Source: Clostridia bacterium
Lineage (GTDB): Bacteria; Bacillota; Clostridia; Oscillospirales; CAG-272
Assembly: GCA_017456005.1 (NCBI GenBank)
Contig: JAFTLJ010000032.1
Location: 1-40,406, forward strand
Direction of reading: 5' to 3'
DNA length: 40,406 bases
Part shown: positions 25,567-32,811 of the stretch, in pieces
Position numbering within the stretch: the stretch's first letter is position 1
How the letters are laid out: each line of letters opens with the position of its first letter
The notes under the pieces: model-generated
Seen by the model: the letters and a program-made list of their open reading frames with translations, nothing else
What the model was told of the DNA's origin: nothing
Database searches by the model: none
Position numbers and translations under genes: made by a program

Positions 25567-26106
25567 ATGAAAAAAATACTTACTCTCACGCTTGCGTTTG
25601 TATTTCTTGCATTTGTATCTGTTTCTGCATTTGCCGCAGATATTACCTCGAACGGAGGCGAAGAAGAAATAGATGTACAGGCAAAATACGAAAATAATGT
25701 TGAAACAGCAGATGTTTACAGTGTGGATATAACCTGGGGTGCTATGGAATTTACACACTCTGTAGACGGCTCTCGCGTTTGGAATGCAGACGAGCATAGA
25801 TACATTGTTAGCGAAACAGAAGCTTGGAGCGCTTCCGGCAACACCATAACGGTTGTTAACCATTCTAACGTTTCCATAAAAGCACAGTTTACTTATACGG
25901 CAGACACAGCGCACAGCGGTGTTACGGGAACTTTCGATAAGGCAAACATAACGCTCCCCTCCGCTGTGGGTGTTGGCACAGATGCCGAATCGCTTAAAAC
26001 AGTTACAGGTACAGCGGCGCTTACACTCGGCGGTACGCTTGCAAATTCCACAACAACGCTTACAAGGGTAGGAAAAATAAAGGTAACTATTTCTAAGGTA
26101 AACTGA
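25567..26106 (+). CDS. Secreted protein with one YSVxITWGxMEF module (locus protein B)
   Basis: A 179-residue protein with a clear signal peptide (residues 1-23, cleavage likely after AFA, before AD). The mature part is almost all one module (about 50-178). It begins YSVDITWGAMEF, has WNADEHRY, then NTITVVNHSNVSIKAQF, a variable middle, and a final beta strand GKIKVTIS. The same module occurs in the next two genes. AAGGAGG lies before the ATG. No LPxTG, cell-wall-binding or catalytic motif is visible. Probably a small secreted or surface beta-sandwich protein, and possibly a structural subunit; this is inference. Confidence 0.75.
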   Translation: MKKILTLTLAFVFLAFVSVSAFAADITSNGGEEEIDVQAKYENNVETADVYSVDITWGAMEFTHSVDGSRVWNADEHRYIVSETEAWSASGNTITVVNHSNVSIKAQFTYTADTAHSGVTGTFDKANITLPSAVGVGTDAESLKTVTGTAALTLGGTLANSTTTLTRVGKIKVTISKVN

Positions 26107-26135
26107 TTATGTAAATGAAGAAAGGATTTTGAAAT

Positions 26136-27626
26136 ATGAAAAAGAAAATACTTTCTTTCGCGTTTATGTTCGCTCTTGTTGCCTTTGCTCTGTTATTTCT
26201 TGCCCCTACGCCTGCGCATGCGGCAGATACGAATGTATTTTACGTTAAGTATGGCGATGTGACATACTCGGTGCAGAGTGTAACGCCTACGATTGTTCCG
26301 GCTAACTTATACGAAGCTCTTCGCATGGGGACAGCCGTGAATGCTGAAGGCACAACATTTTCGATTCCCGGTTTGCCGGAAGAATCCCAATATATGGAGT
26401 TTTATGATTCGGAAACAAATACTTCTACACCGGCGACCAGCACGACTGCGTTGACAATTTCTTACGGAACAACGCTTACGTTGCAATGTTGTGATATGGA
26501 AATTCATGATGCAGAAACACCTATTACGATTGATTGCAGCGGTTTTACCGCCGACTCTACGGTGGAAATGCTGAAAGGGAATATCGTAAAAAACGAAAAT
26601 TATAGACAATACACCATCGGGCTTATAACGCTTGCCTTTGGCGATGAGGAACTGAGCAACGATATGACCTTTGCCGATTTGTTTGCAAGGCTGAGCGCAG
26701 GGGAAACGCTGAAAATGACTTTTGGGGATTACAGCGATGGATTTTTCTACCTGGAAATAAGCTGGACGGCGATGGAAGCAGAGTTTGTGTATGACCCAGG
26801 CGAATGGAACCCTGAAATCCACGCTTGGGACAACGCCCACTGGATGATAAATTGCCCCGAAGGTTCGAATACGATAACCGTAAAGAACTATTCGACGTCT
26901 TCTGTAGAAGTCGGCGCGGAGTTTACCCCGACGGATGCATTGGAAGGGCTTGTGATAACAGGCGATGTTAAAACAACGGGAAGCGCAAAGCTTGAATCTG
27001 CCACGGGCAAATCGGCAGCTGAAATATCAGCCGTTGTGTTCGAGATAAGCTATGCCGCAAGCGGAACTAGGGAAGACTTGAGTTTATATCCGCAGGAAGA
27101 TACTGTAGGCACGGTAACTATTACTATAGTCTCTCACGCTTATACGCCAGAACCTGTAGGGCCAAACGCGGGCAGCACCATAGTTGATTCAGTTGATTCG
27201 AATGCAGTTCCTGCAATAGCCGTATCGGGCGAACTCAGGCTCGAAAGCATAAAACGGAATGTGTACAGTGTGGAAATCACCTGGGGCTCTATGGAGTTTA
27301 CGTACACACCGAAGTGGAACCCGGATACACACACATATGTGCACAGCGATTCCGGCTGGAGCTGTGAGGATGGGGCGAATAAAATAACCGTTGCCAACCA
27401 TTCCAGCGCGCCGATAAAAGTCGATTTAGAATATACCGCGTATGAAGACGCCGTTATGGGCTCTTTAGAGGTGGAAAACGGCGCGAACCAAACACTTTCG
27501 GCGGCCACAGCGATAAGCGGTGCACCGAGCATTACGGCAACGCTCAACATAAGCGGCGCATTGCCGAGCACAGTAACCGAGCGAAAAGCCATAGGCACGG
27601 TTACCGTAACTATAACAACACAATGA
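26136..27626 (+). CDS. Secreted multidomain protein with two YSVxITWGxMEF-type modules (locus protein C)
   Basis: A 496-residue protein with a signal peptide (1-29, AHA/AD). Two N-terminal modules (about 34-118 and 129-197) show strand-helix-strand patterns ending in TTLTLQ or ETLKMTF and resemble those of the next protein. A divergent copy of the main module occupies 203-331 (FYLEISWTAMEAEF, EWNPEIH, NTITVKNYS, GTVTITIV). A canonical copy is at 376-495 (YSVEITWGSMEF, KWNPDTH, NKITVANHSSAPIKV, GTVTVTI). The four-domain layout suggests an extended surface protein. AAAGGA lies upstream. No enzyme motif or wall anchor is seen, and the family is unrecognised. Confidence 0.75.
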   Translation: MKKKILSFAFMFALVAFALLFLAPTPAHAADTNVFYVKYGDVTYSVQSVTPTIVPANLYEALRMGTAVNAEGTTFSIPGLPEESQYMEFYDSETNTSTPATSTTALTISYGTTLTLQCCDMEIHDAETPITIDCSGFTADSTVEMLKGNIVKNENYRQYTIGLITLAFGDEELSNDMTFADLFARLSAGETLKMTFGDYSDGFFYLEISWTAMEAEFVYDPGEWNPEIHAWDNAHWMINCPEGSNTITVKNYSTSSVEVGAEFTPTDALEGLVITGDVKTTGSAKLESATGKSAAEISAVVFEISYAASGTREDLSLYPQEDTVGTVTITIVSHAYTPEPVGPNAGSTIVDSVDSNAVPAIAVSGELRLESIKRNVYSVEITWGSMEFTYTPKWNPDTHTYVHSDSGWSCEDGANKITVANHSSAPIKVDLEYTAYEDAVMGSLEVENGANQTLSAATAISGAPSITATLNISGALPSTVTERKAIGTVTVTITTQ

Positions 27627-27668
27627 AAGTAAATTAAAATTTTTAAAATACAGAAAGGAAACTTTATT

Positions 27669-28748
27669 ATGAAAAGAAAAATACTCTCTCTGGTGCTTGC
27701 CATAGCGCTTTGCTTTGCTATGGTGCTCCCCACATACGCGGCAGATTCATCTGTGACGTTTATCTATAATTTGAGTCCCTACAACGTGACAAAGGTTGTT
27801 GATTCGGACATTCTCGAAGCAACGGTAGGAGAGGTAGAATCTGGGATGAAAAACGGAGCTTTGCACGATGGCAACGGCACTTATTTCCCGCAGGTTACAT
27901 CCCCTATGCTTTACTACAATAACAAATTGCTCCAGAATATTAGCACGCAAGCAACACTTGCAGGGTGCGGCATATCCTCGGGCGACACTATTTATGTGTA
28001 TAATTCAACTGCCGGTGTAAACGTTAATTTTGAAGGCAAAGATTATTTTGTTGAATTGACGGATTTTAATGTAGACACTTTGAAAAACGCAATCGCAAAT
28101 GGAGTTGCACAGGGGATACCTAATGCACCTGCTGCTGACAAACAGAATTTGTACGATAAAGACGGTGACTTGCTCACTTCCAGCAGCATAACCCCAGGCG
28201 CTACAGTATATCTTTACAATAAAGACAGTGGTAAGATAACAGACGTAAACGAAGGCAATAACCAACATAAAAAACCTGTAACGGCTAAATATTCTACGGG
28301 CGCTGCGGCAGCCACAACATATTCTGTGGAAATAACGTGGGGCTCTATGGAGTTCGATTATAAAGTGCCGGACAAGGAATGGAACCCCGAAACACACAGA
28401 GAAGAGGAAGTAGCCGGCTCGGGCGGCTGGACTTGCAAGGAAGGCGCTAATAAAATAACTGTAAAAAACCACTCCAATGAGAATGTAAAAGTTGCGTTTG
28501 CTTTTAAGGAAAATTCACAATATTACAATCAGAGTCCCAATGACGGCTTTACCCAGGTAGATGTTTCTGAGAACGGCGATAACGTGTTAACAGGCAACGC
28601 AATAGTTCTTGTTTCCGCACATGGAACAGAAGTTAATGCTGCTCCCACAGTAATTGCTGAGCTCAATCTCAGCGGCAAGCTTACCGATGACCCCGGCACC
28701 AATGCTATCGGTCACGTTACCGTTACTATAAGCGCAACTACAACCTGA
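27669..28748 (+). CDS. Secreted protein with duplicated N-terminal modules and one YSVxITWGxMEF module (locus protein D)
   Basis: A 359-residue protein with a signal peptide (1-25, TYA/AD). Residues 28-112 and 117-185 are two related modules. Each starts with a beta hairpin, has a central helix, and closes with a strand: SSGDTIYVYN in the first and TPGATVYLYN in the second. The pattern recalls beta-grasp folds. A linker leads to the main module at 218-356 (YSVEITWGSMEF, EWNPETH, NKITVKNHSNENVKVAF, GHVTVTIS). AGAAAGGAAA lies before the ATG. No anchor motif is found at the C-terminus. The function is unknown. Confidence 0.75.
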   Translation: MKRKILSLVLAIALCFAMVLPTYAADSSVTFIYNLSPYNVTKVVDSDILEATVGEVESGMKNGALHDGNGTYFPQVTSPMLYYNNKLLQNISTQATLAGCGISSGDTIYVYNSTAGVNVNFEGKDYFVELTDFNVDTLKNAIANGVAQGIPNAPAADKQNLYDKDGDLLTSSSITPGATVYLYNKDSGKITDVNEGNNQHKKPVTAKYSTGAAAATTYSVEITWGSMEFDYKVPDKEWNPETHREEEVAGSGGWTCKEGANKITVKNHSNENVKVAFAFKENSQYYNQSPNDGFTQVDVSENGDNVLTGNAIVLVSAHGTEVNAAPTVIAELNLSGKLTDDPGTNAIGHVTVTISATTT

Positions 28749-28752
28749 TTTT

Positions 28753-29238
28753 ATGAAAACTTCAAGTAAAAGCTTTAAAATACTCATAGCGCTTGCGGTG
28801 CTTTCCGTGGCGGCTATGGTGCTTACGCTATGCCTTACAGGCAATAAAACCGCGAAATTCAGCCCACCGCCTTTCGAGGCGGCGGCAATAGCGGGCACGC
28901 CCACCGTGCCCGCAGAGCTTGGCTACGGCGAGCTCTGGCAGGAGGGAATGACATACCGTTTTTCCGTGTGCGGCAATGTGCGTATGCACGGCAGGGAAGC
29001 GGCGGTGTACTTTACCAACCCGAACGTGAACGTTGCGTGGCTTAAACTGCGCGTATACAGCGAAAGCGGAGAGCTTTTGGGTGAAACTGGGCTTATAAAG
29101 CCCGGCGAATACGTGGAAAACGTAACGCTTTCGAAAGAGCCTGCCGTCGGCACAAAAATCGTGCTGAAAATTATGGGCTACGAGCCCGAAACGTACCACA
29201 GCACAGGCGCTGTAACGCTGAAAACGAGCATAAGCTAA
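28753..29238 (+). CDS. Membrane-anchored extracytoplasmic protein related to locus protein A (locus protein E)
   Basis: A 161-residue protein with an N-terminal hydrophobic helix (about 9-29), a proline-rich linker and a beta domain (about 65-161). The domain contains AAVYFTNPN, LKLRVYSESGELLGETGLIKPGEYV and closing strand GAVTLKTSI. It matches protein A in spacing and in the YFxNP and G-x-I/L-x-PG segments, so the cluster is bracketed by two related anchored proteins. The start is four bases after the protein D stop and has no visible Shine-Dalgarno, so translation is probably coupled. Its base composition is a little more GC-rich than genes B-D. Confidence 0.7.
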   Translation: MKTSSKSFKILIALAVLSVAAMVLTLCLTGNKTAKFSPPPFEAAAIAGTPTVPAELGYGELWQEGMTYRFSVCGNVRMHGREAAVYFTNPNVNVAWLKLRVYSESGELLGETGLIKPGEYVENVTLSKEPAVGTKIVLKIMGYEPETYHSTGAVTLKTSIS

Positions 29239-29261
29239 TAAAAAGCAAAAAATACTAGTAC

Positions 29262-29294
29262 AAAACCCGTGTGCCTTGACGGCACGCGGGTTTT
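29262..29294 (+). terminator. Terminator of the five-gene surface locus
   Basis: AAAACCCGTGTGCC (29262-29275) pairs with GGCACGCGGGTTTT (29281-29294), with one G-T pair and a 5-nt loop TTGAC. The A/T flanks make it bidirectional. The loop is also the start of the next promoter's -35. Confidence 0.85.
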
Positions 29295-29304
29295 ATGGTA
29301 CAAT
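29276..29304 (+). promoter_or_regulatory. Sigma-A promoter nested in the preceding terminator
   Basis: TTGACG (29276-29281), 17-nt spacer, TACAAT (29299-29304) with a TGG extended -10. The -35 lies in the loop and first base of the right arm of the terminator hairpin. It points at the gene starting at 29334. Confidence 0.7.
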
Positions 29305-29333
29305 ATAGATATAAAACATTATGGGGGAACTTT

Positions 29334-30413
29334 ATGAAGAAATTTACTTGCTTATCGTACACAAAAAACGCCATTACCATAGGCTTATATTTGCTTTTGT
29401 GGTTCGCCGTGCTTTTTGCGGGGGGCTTGGTATCGGACAGAATGTTGATCTTTATGATAGCGTATGCGATTTTTGCCGTATATATTATAATGATAGAAAT
29501 AGTTTTCTATAAAAATACATATACAGTTATAAAAATGACAAAAGAGGGTATCGGCAACAAGTATATTTTCTTTAAATGGAGCGAAATAAAAAGCTTTACC
29601 GTTAAAGAGCTCCGTTCCAGCCGCTTCAAAAGAGTGCTTTACGATAAAAAAGACGATATTGTTTGCATAGGCGAGTTTACGGAAGGCGGACTTTGGGAGC
29701 AAGACCCCAAGAAGTGTGTGTGCTTCACGCTTTCGAAGAAAAATATACGTGTGCTCAGGGCTCTTTGCAAAGAGCCGTGCGAAGCTGTGGAGGCTATTAT
29801 CGGCTGGAAGAAAACGCTTAAAAAATACCGTTCAGATGCGCCTTCCGAAACCATTATTACAACTTACACAAAAAAGCCGCTCGACCCTCTCGCGCCGAAA
29901 GCAGAGCTTCTCGACATACGCGATATAGCGCACGCGCTTTCCATGATGTGCCGCGCAAACGGGCATTTTCCCGTATTTTACTCTGTGGCGCAGCACAGCC
30001 TTAACTGTATGAAAGAGGCAAAGGCGCGCGGTCTTTCAGAAAGGGTGCAGCTTGCCTGCCTTTTGCACGATGCAAGCGAGGCATACATTTCCGACGTGAC
30101 GCGCCCTGTGAAAAGCGCGTTGCCCGAATATAAACGCATAGAAAAGACGCTGGAAACATCTATATACGAAAAGTGGATGGGCGGCATAACGGCAGAAGAA
30201 TATACCGTTATGCGCGAAATAGACGATATTTTGCTATACCACGAGTTCTTCCGCTTTATGGGCGAAAAGCTGTGGGAGGAAGAACCGAAGCTGTATTCCA
30301 AACCGCACTTCTTCTTTGAGCTTTTCGGCGGTGTGGAAAAAGAGTTTACTGCCGCTTTTGCTTCCCTGCAAACAGCTTGCGAAGCAGGGGGGAAAGAAAA
30401 CGTGGCGATTTGA
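29334..30413 (+). CDS. Membrane PH-like domain fused to HD-domain phosphohydrolase
   Basis: A 359-residue protein with an unusual architecture. Two transmembrane helices (about 12-32 and 36-58) lead into a small domain (about 60-160) with KEGIGNKYIFFKWSEIKSF, like the PH-like/YcxB-type domains of Gram-positive membrane proteins. From about 190 an HD hydrolase follows: IRDIAHALSMMCRANGHF, SVAQHS (H221), LLHDASEAY (H245/D246) and EIDDIL (D297/D298). This is the type found in YfbR-like nucleotidases and phage phosphohydrolases. Metal ligands look intact, so a phosphatase or nucleotidase active on the cytosolic face is likely. The ATG at 29334 has GGGGGAA upstream; an earlier ATG at 29295 overlaps the promoter. 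Confidence 0.75.
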   Translation: MKKFTCLSYTKNAITIGLYLLLWFAVLFAGGLVSDRMLIFMIAYAIFAVYIIMIEIVFYKNTYTVIKMTKEGIGNKYIFFKWSEIKSFTVKELRSSRFKRVLYDKKDDIVCIGEFTEGGLWEQDPKKCVCFTLSKKNIRVLRALCKEPCEAVEAIIGWKKTLKKYRSDAPSETIITTYTKKPLDPLAPKAELLDIRDIAHALSMMCRANGHFPVFYSVAQHSLNCMKEAKARGLSERVQLACLLHDASEAYISDVTRPVKSALPEYKRIEKTLETSIYEKWMGGITAEEYTVMREIDDILLYHEFFRFMGEKLWEEEPKLYSKPHFFFELFGGVEKEFTAAFASLQTACEAGGKENVAI

Positions 30414-30511
30414 TTATCATAATTTTCATAAAAAATGCTCCTTTCAGAAGTTAATTCTTGTTTATCATATGAAAAAAACACTTTCAGAGTGATAAAAAAA
30501 CGAGAAAACTA

Positions 30512-30540
30512 TTGCATTTAATTTAAGATTGTGGTATAAT
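30512..30540 (+). promoter_or_regulatory. Strong sigma-A promoter for the rimP-infB operon
   Basis: TTGCAT (30512-30517), 17-nt spacer, TATAAT (30535-30540) with TGG extended -10. The 89-nt leader that follows contains a 12-bp hairpin. Confidence 0.8.
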
Positions 30541-30563
30541 AACATCAGAAATAATAACGTAGG

Positions 30564-30597
30564 AGATGAGAGTGGTCGAGCAAAGCCACTCTCATCT
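30564..30597 (+). promoter_or_regulatory. Leader hairpin upstream of rimP (possible attenuator)
   Basis: AGATGAGAGTGG (30564-30575) pairs perfectly with CCACTCTCATCT (30586-30597) around a 10-nt loop. It begins about 20 nt into the rimP transcript and is followed by a U-rich but interrupted stretch (GTTTGT). Leaders of rimP-nusA operons in Firmicutes often carry a GTGG/CCAC hairpin. It may be a NusA-responsive attenuator, a protein-binding site or a weak terminator. Confidence 0.55.
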
Positions 30598-30628
30598 GTT
30601 TGTATACGGCTTTATGAAAGGAGCAAAT

Positions 30629-31096
30629 ATGGCAAAGAATACAGGTATAGCGCCTCTTGTGGAAGGGCTTGTAACTCCCACGATAAACGAGCTCGGCTTC
30701 GACGTTTGGGACGTTGAATACGTTAAGGAAGGCGCGGAATGGTACCTCCGCATAACCATCGATTCGCCCGACGGCATAGACCTCGAGGCTTGCGAAAAGG
30801 TACACAGAGCTATCGAAGTTATCATCGATGAGGCAGACCCTATCGAAGATTTCTATTATTTGGAGGTTTCTTCTCCCGGCATAGAAAGAACGCTTAAAAA
30901 GAAAGAGCATTTTGCCGCTTGCATCGGCGAAAGTGTGGAAATACGCCTTTTTGCCCCCGATAAAAACGGCAAAAAAGCCTACAAAGGCGTGCTTACCGCC
31001 GCAGACGAGACGGTCATAACCGTGGAGGCAGACGGCGAAACGCTCACGCTCGAATATTCCGCTATTGCAAAAGCAAATACGTTTTTTGAATTTTGA
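30629..31096 (+). CDS. rimP: Ribosome maturation factor RimP
   Basis: A 155-residue protein needed for 30S subunit assembly. The N-terminal alpha/beta domain has ELGFDVWDVEYVKEGAEWYLRITID and the family hallmark VSSPGIERTLKKKEHF. A C-terminal SH3-like domain (about 85-155) follows. The ATG at 30629 has AAAGGAG seven bases upstream; an upstream in-frame ATG at 30566 falls inside the leader hairpin and is not used. First gene of the classic rimP-nusA-rnpM-ylxQ-infB operon. Confidence 0.96.
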   Translation: MAKNTGIAPLVEGLVTPTINELGFDVWDVEYVKEGAEWYLRITIDSPDGIDLEACEKVHRAIEVIIDEADPIEDFYYLEVSSPGIERTLKKKEHFAACIGESVEIRLFAPDKNGKKAYKGVLTAADETVITVEADGETLTLEYSAIAKANTFFEF

Positions 31097-31125
31097 TTAT
31101 AATTATTGAGAGGTGTAATTAAAAA

Positions 31126-32151
31126 ATGAATACAGAATTTTTCAACGCCCTTGATCTGCTTGAAAAAGAAAAGGGTATACCCAAAGAGTATATGCTCGAA
31201 AAGGTAGAGGCTGCTCTTATCTCCGCTTTTAAAAAGGATAACGGCGGCAGAGAGAACGTAAGAGTCGCTATCGACGAAGTAAAAAAAGATATTAAAGTAT
31301 ACGAAGTTAAAAACATTGTGGAAGAGGTTATGGACCCCGACACAGAGATATCTGTAGAGGCTGCAAAGGCAATAAGCCGCAGAAACATTCTCGGCGGCGT
31401 GGTTGAAACCGAGGTTAAAACAAAGAGTTTTGGCAGAATAAGCGCACAGACGGCAAAGCAGGTTATCATTCAGGGTATCCGCGAAGCTGAACGCTCTATG
31501 GCTGTTAAAGCTTACGAAAGCAAGAAGGAAGAGATCATCTCCGCTGTTGTTACAAAGGTTGACCCCACAAACGGCAACGTTGTGGTGGATACGGGCACGA
31601 GCGAAGCTGTTATACTCAAATCCGAGCAGATCCCCGGCGAAACGCTCGCTGTGGGCGACCACATCAAGGTGTTCGTTATGGAAGTTAAAAACGAGGTTAA
31701 AGGCCCCATCGTTACACTTTCCCGTTCCAACCCCAATTTTGTAAAACGCCTCTTCGAGCTTGAAATTCCCGAAATCGCAGACGGCACGGTTATTATCCAC
31801 AACGTATCCCGCGAGCCCGGCTCCAGAACAAAAATTTCCGTTTCCAGCCGCAACGCAGACGTAGACGCTGTAGGCGCTTGCATCGGTGCCGGCGGCAGAC
31901 GTATTTCCGAAATCGTAAACGAGCTCGGCGGCGAAAAAATAGACATCGTAACATACAGCGACGTTCCCGAAGAGTATGTAAGAGCTGCTCTTTCCCCCGC
32001 AAACGTAAACTCCGTTGTGCTTGAAAGCGAACGCTCCTGCCGTGTTATCGTTAACCCCGACCAGCTTTCTTTGGCTATCGGTAAGGAAGGCCAGAATGCA
32101 CGCCTCGCCGCAAGACTTACAGGCTACAAAATAGACATTAAAACAGAGTAA
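31126..32151 (+). CDS. nusA: Transcription termination/antitermination protein NusA
   Basis: RNA polymerase-binding factor for pausing, termination and antitermination. The 341 residues match the short Gram-positive form without the C-terminal acidic repeats. The N-terminal polymerase-binding domain (about 1-125) contains NALDLLEKEKGIPKEYMLE. An S1 domain (about 135-200) and two KH domains follow, with GACIGAGGRRISEIVNELGGEKIDI and LAIGKEGQNARLAARLTGYKIDI. AGAGGTG lies upstream. It follows rimP by 29 nt. Confidence 0.97.
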   Translation: MNTEFFNALDLLEKEKGIPKEYMLEKVEAALISAFKKDNGGRENVRVAIDEVKKDIKVYEVKNIVEEVMDPDTEISVEAAKAISRRNILGGVVETEVKTKSFGRISAQTAKQVIIQGIREAERSMAVKAYESKKEEIISAVVTKVDPTNGNVVVDTGTSEAVILKSEQIPGETLAVGDHIKVFVMEVKNEVKGPIVTLSRSNPNFVKRLFELEIPEIADGTVIIHNVSREPGSRTKISVSSRNADVDAVGACIGAGGRRISEIVNELGGEKIDIVTYSDVPEEYVRAALSPANVNSVVLESERSCRVIVNPDQLSLAIGKEGQNARLAARLTGYKIDIKTE

Positions 32152-32163
32152 GAGGAAGAGCCC

Positions 32164-32439
32164 ATGAGCGCAACTCCCAAAAAGATGCCCGAACGCAAAT
32201 GCGTGGGTTGTAACGAAAAAAAGCCGAAAAACGAGCTGATACGCATAGTAAGATGCGCGGAAAGCGGCGAAATAGCGCTGGACAGAACGGGCAAGAAAAA
32301 CGGACGCGGAGCGTATATATGCCCCTCTGCCGCTTGCCTGAAAAAAGCGAAAAAAAGACTTCCCGCAAGCCTTGAAACCGCTATTCCCGAAGAGATTTTC
32401 GATGCACTTACACTTGAAATGGAGAGTATAAACAAATAA
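32164..32439 (+). CDS. rnpM: RNase P modulator RnpM (YlxR, DUF448)
   Basis: A 91-residue protein of the YlxR family, recently linked to RNase P RNA binding. The hallmark RKCVGCNEKKPKNELIRIV is near the N-terminus, and GRGAYICPSAACLKKAKK follows with the cysteines of the fold. AGAGGAAGAG lies upstream. It overlaps ylxQ by one base (TAATG). Confidence 0.93.
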   Translation: MSATPKKMPERKCVGCNEKKPKNELIRIVRCAESGEIALDRTGKKNGRGAYICPSAACLKKAKKRLPASLETAIPEEIFDALTLEMESINK

Positions 32440-32783
32440 TGCAGGAAAACGATATTGTTTTTACGGAAAGCACGGAAAGCAGAATAAAACGCTTTAAATT
32501 CGCGCTCTCGCTTGCAAGGCGCGCGGGAAAGACGCTGTGCGGTACACCGCTTGCTTGCGATGCCATGCGCGCGGGCGAAGCAGTTTTCGTGCTTCTTTCC
32601 AAAACGGCTTCGGAAAATTCCAAAAAGCGCGTGGTAAACTGCGCCTCACATTACAACACGAAACTTTTATATACAGAACTTACCCCCACAGAGCTCGGCG
32701 CTGCCATAGGCAAGGGTTCGCTCGCTTGCGTGGGAATAACAGATAAAAATTTGGCGTTCAATATAGAACGCAACCTATACTGA
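32439..32783 (+). CDS. ylxQ: L7Ae-family RNA-binding protein YlxQ
   Basis: A 114-residue L7Ae/L30e-fold protein, the usual partner between rnpM and inf[34 protein letters not shown] and [22 protein letters not shown] are characteristic in order. The first about 17 residues are charged and less typical. Binds kink-turn RNA by family; the exact RNA target is not established. Confidence 0.92.
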   Translation: MQENDIVFTESTESRIKRFKFALSLARRAGKTLCGTPLACDAMRAGEAVFVLLSKTASENSKKRVVNCASHYNTKLLYTELTPTELGAAIGKGSLACVGITDKNLAFNIERNLY

Positions 32784-32811
32784 AAAACGCTGTGAAAGGA
32801 TGGGTTACAAT

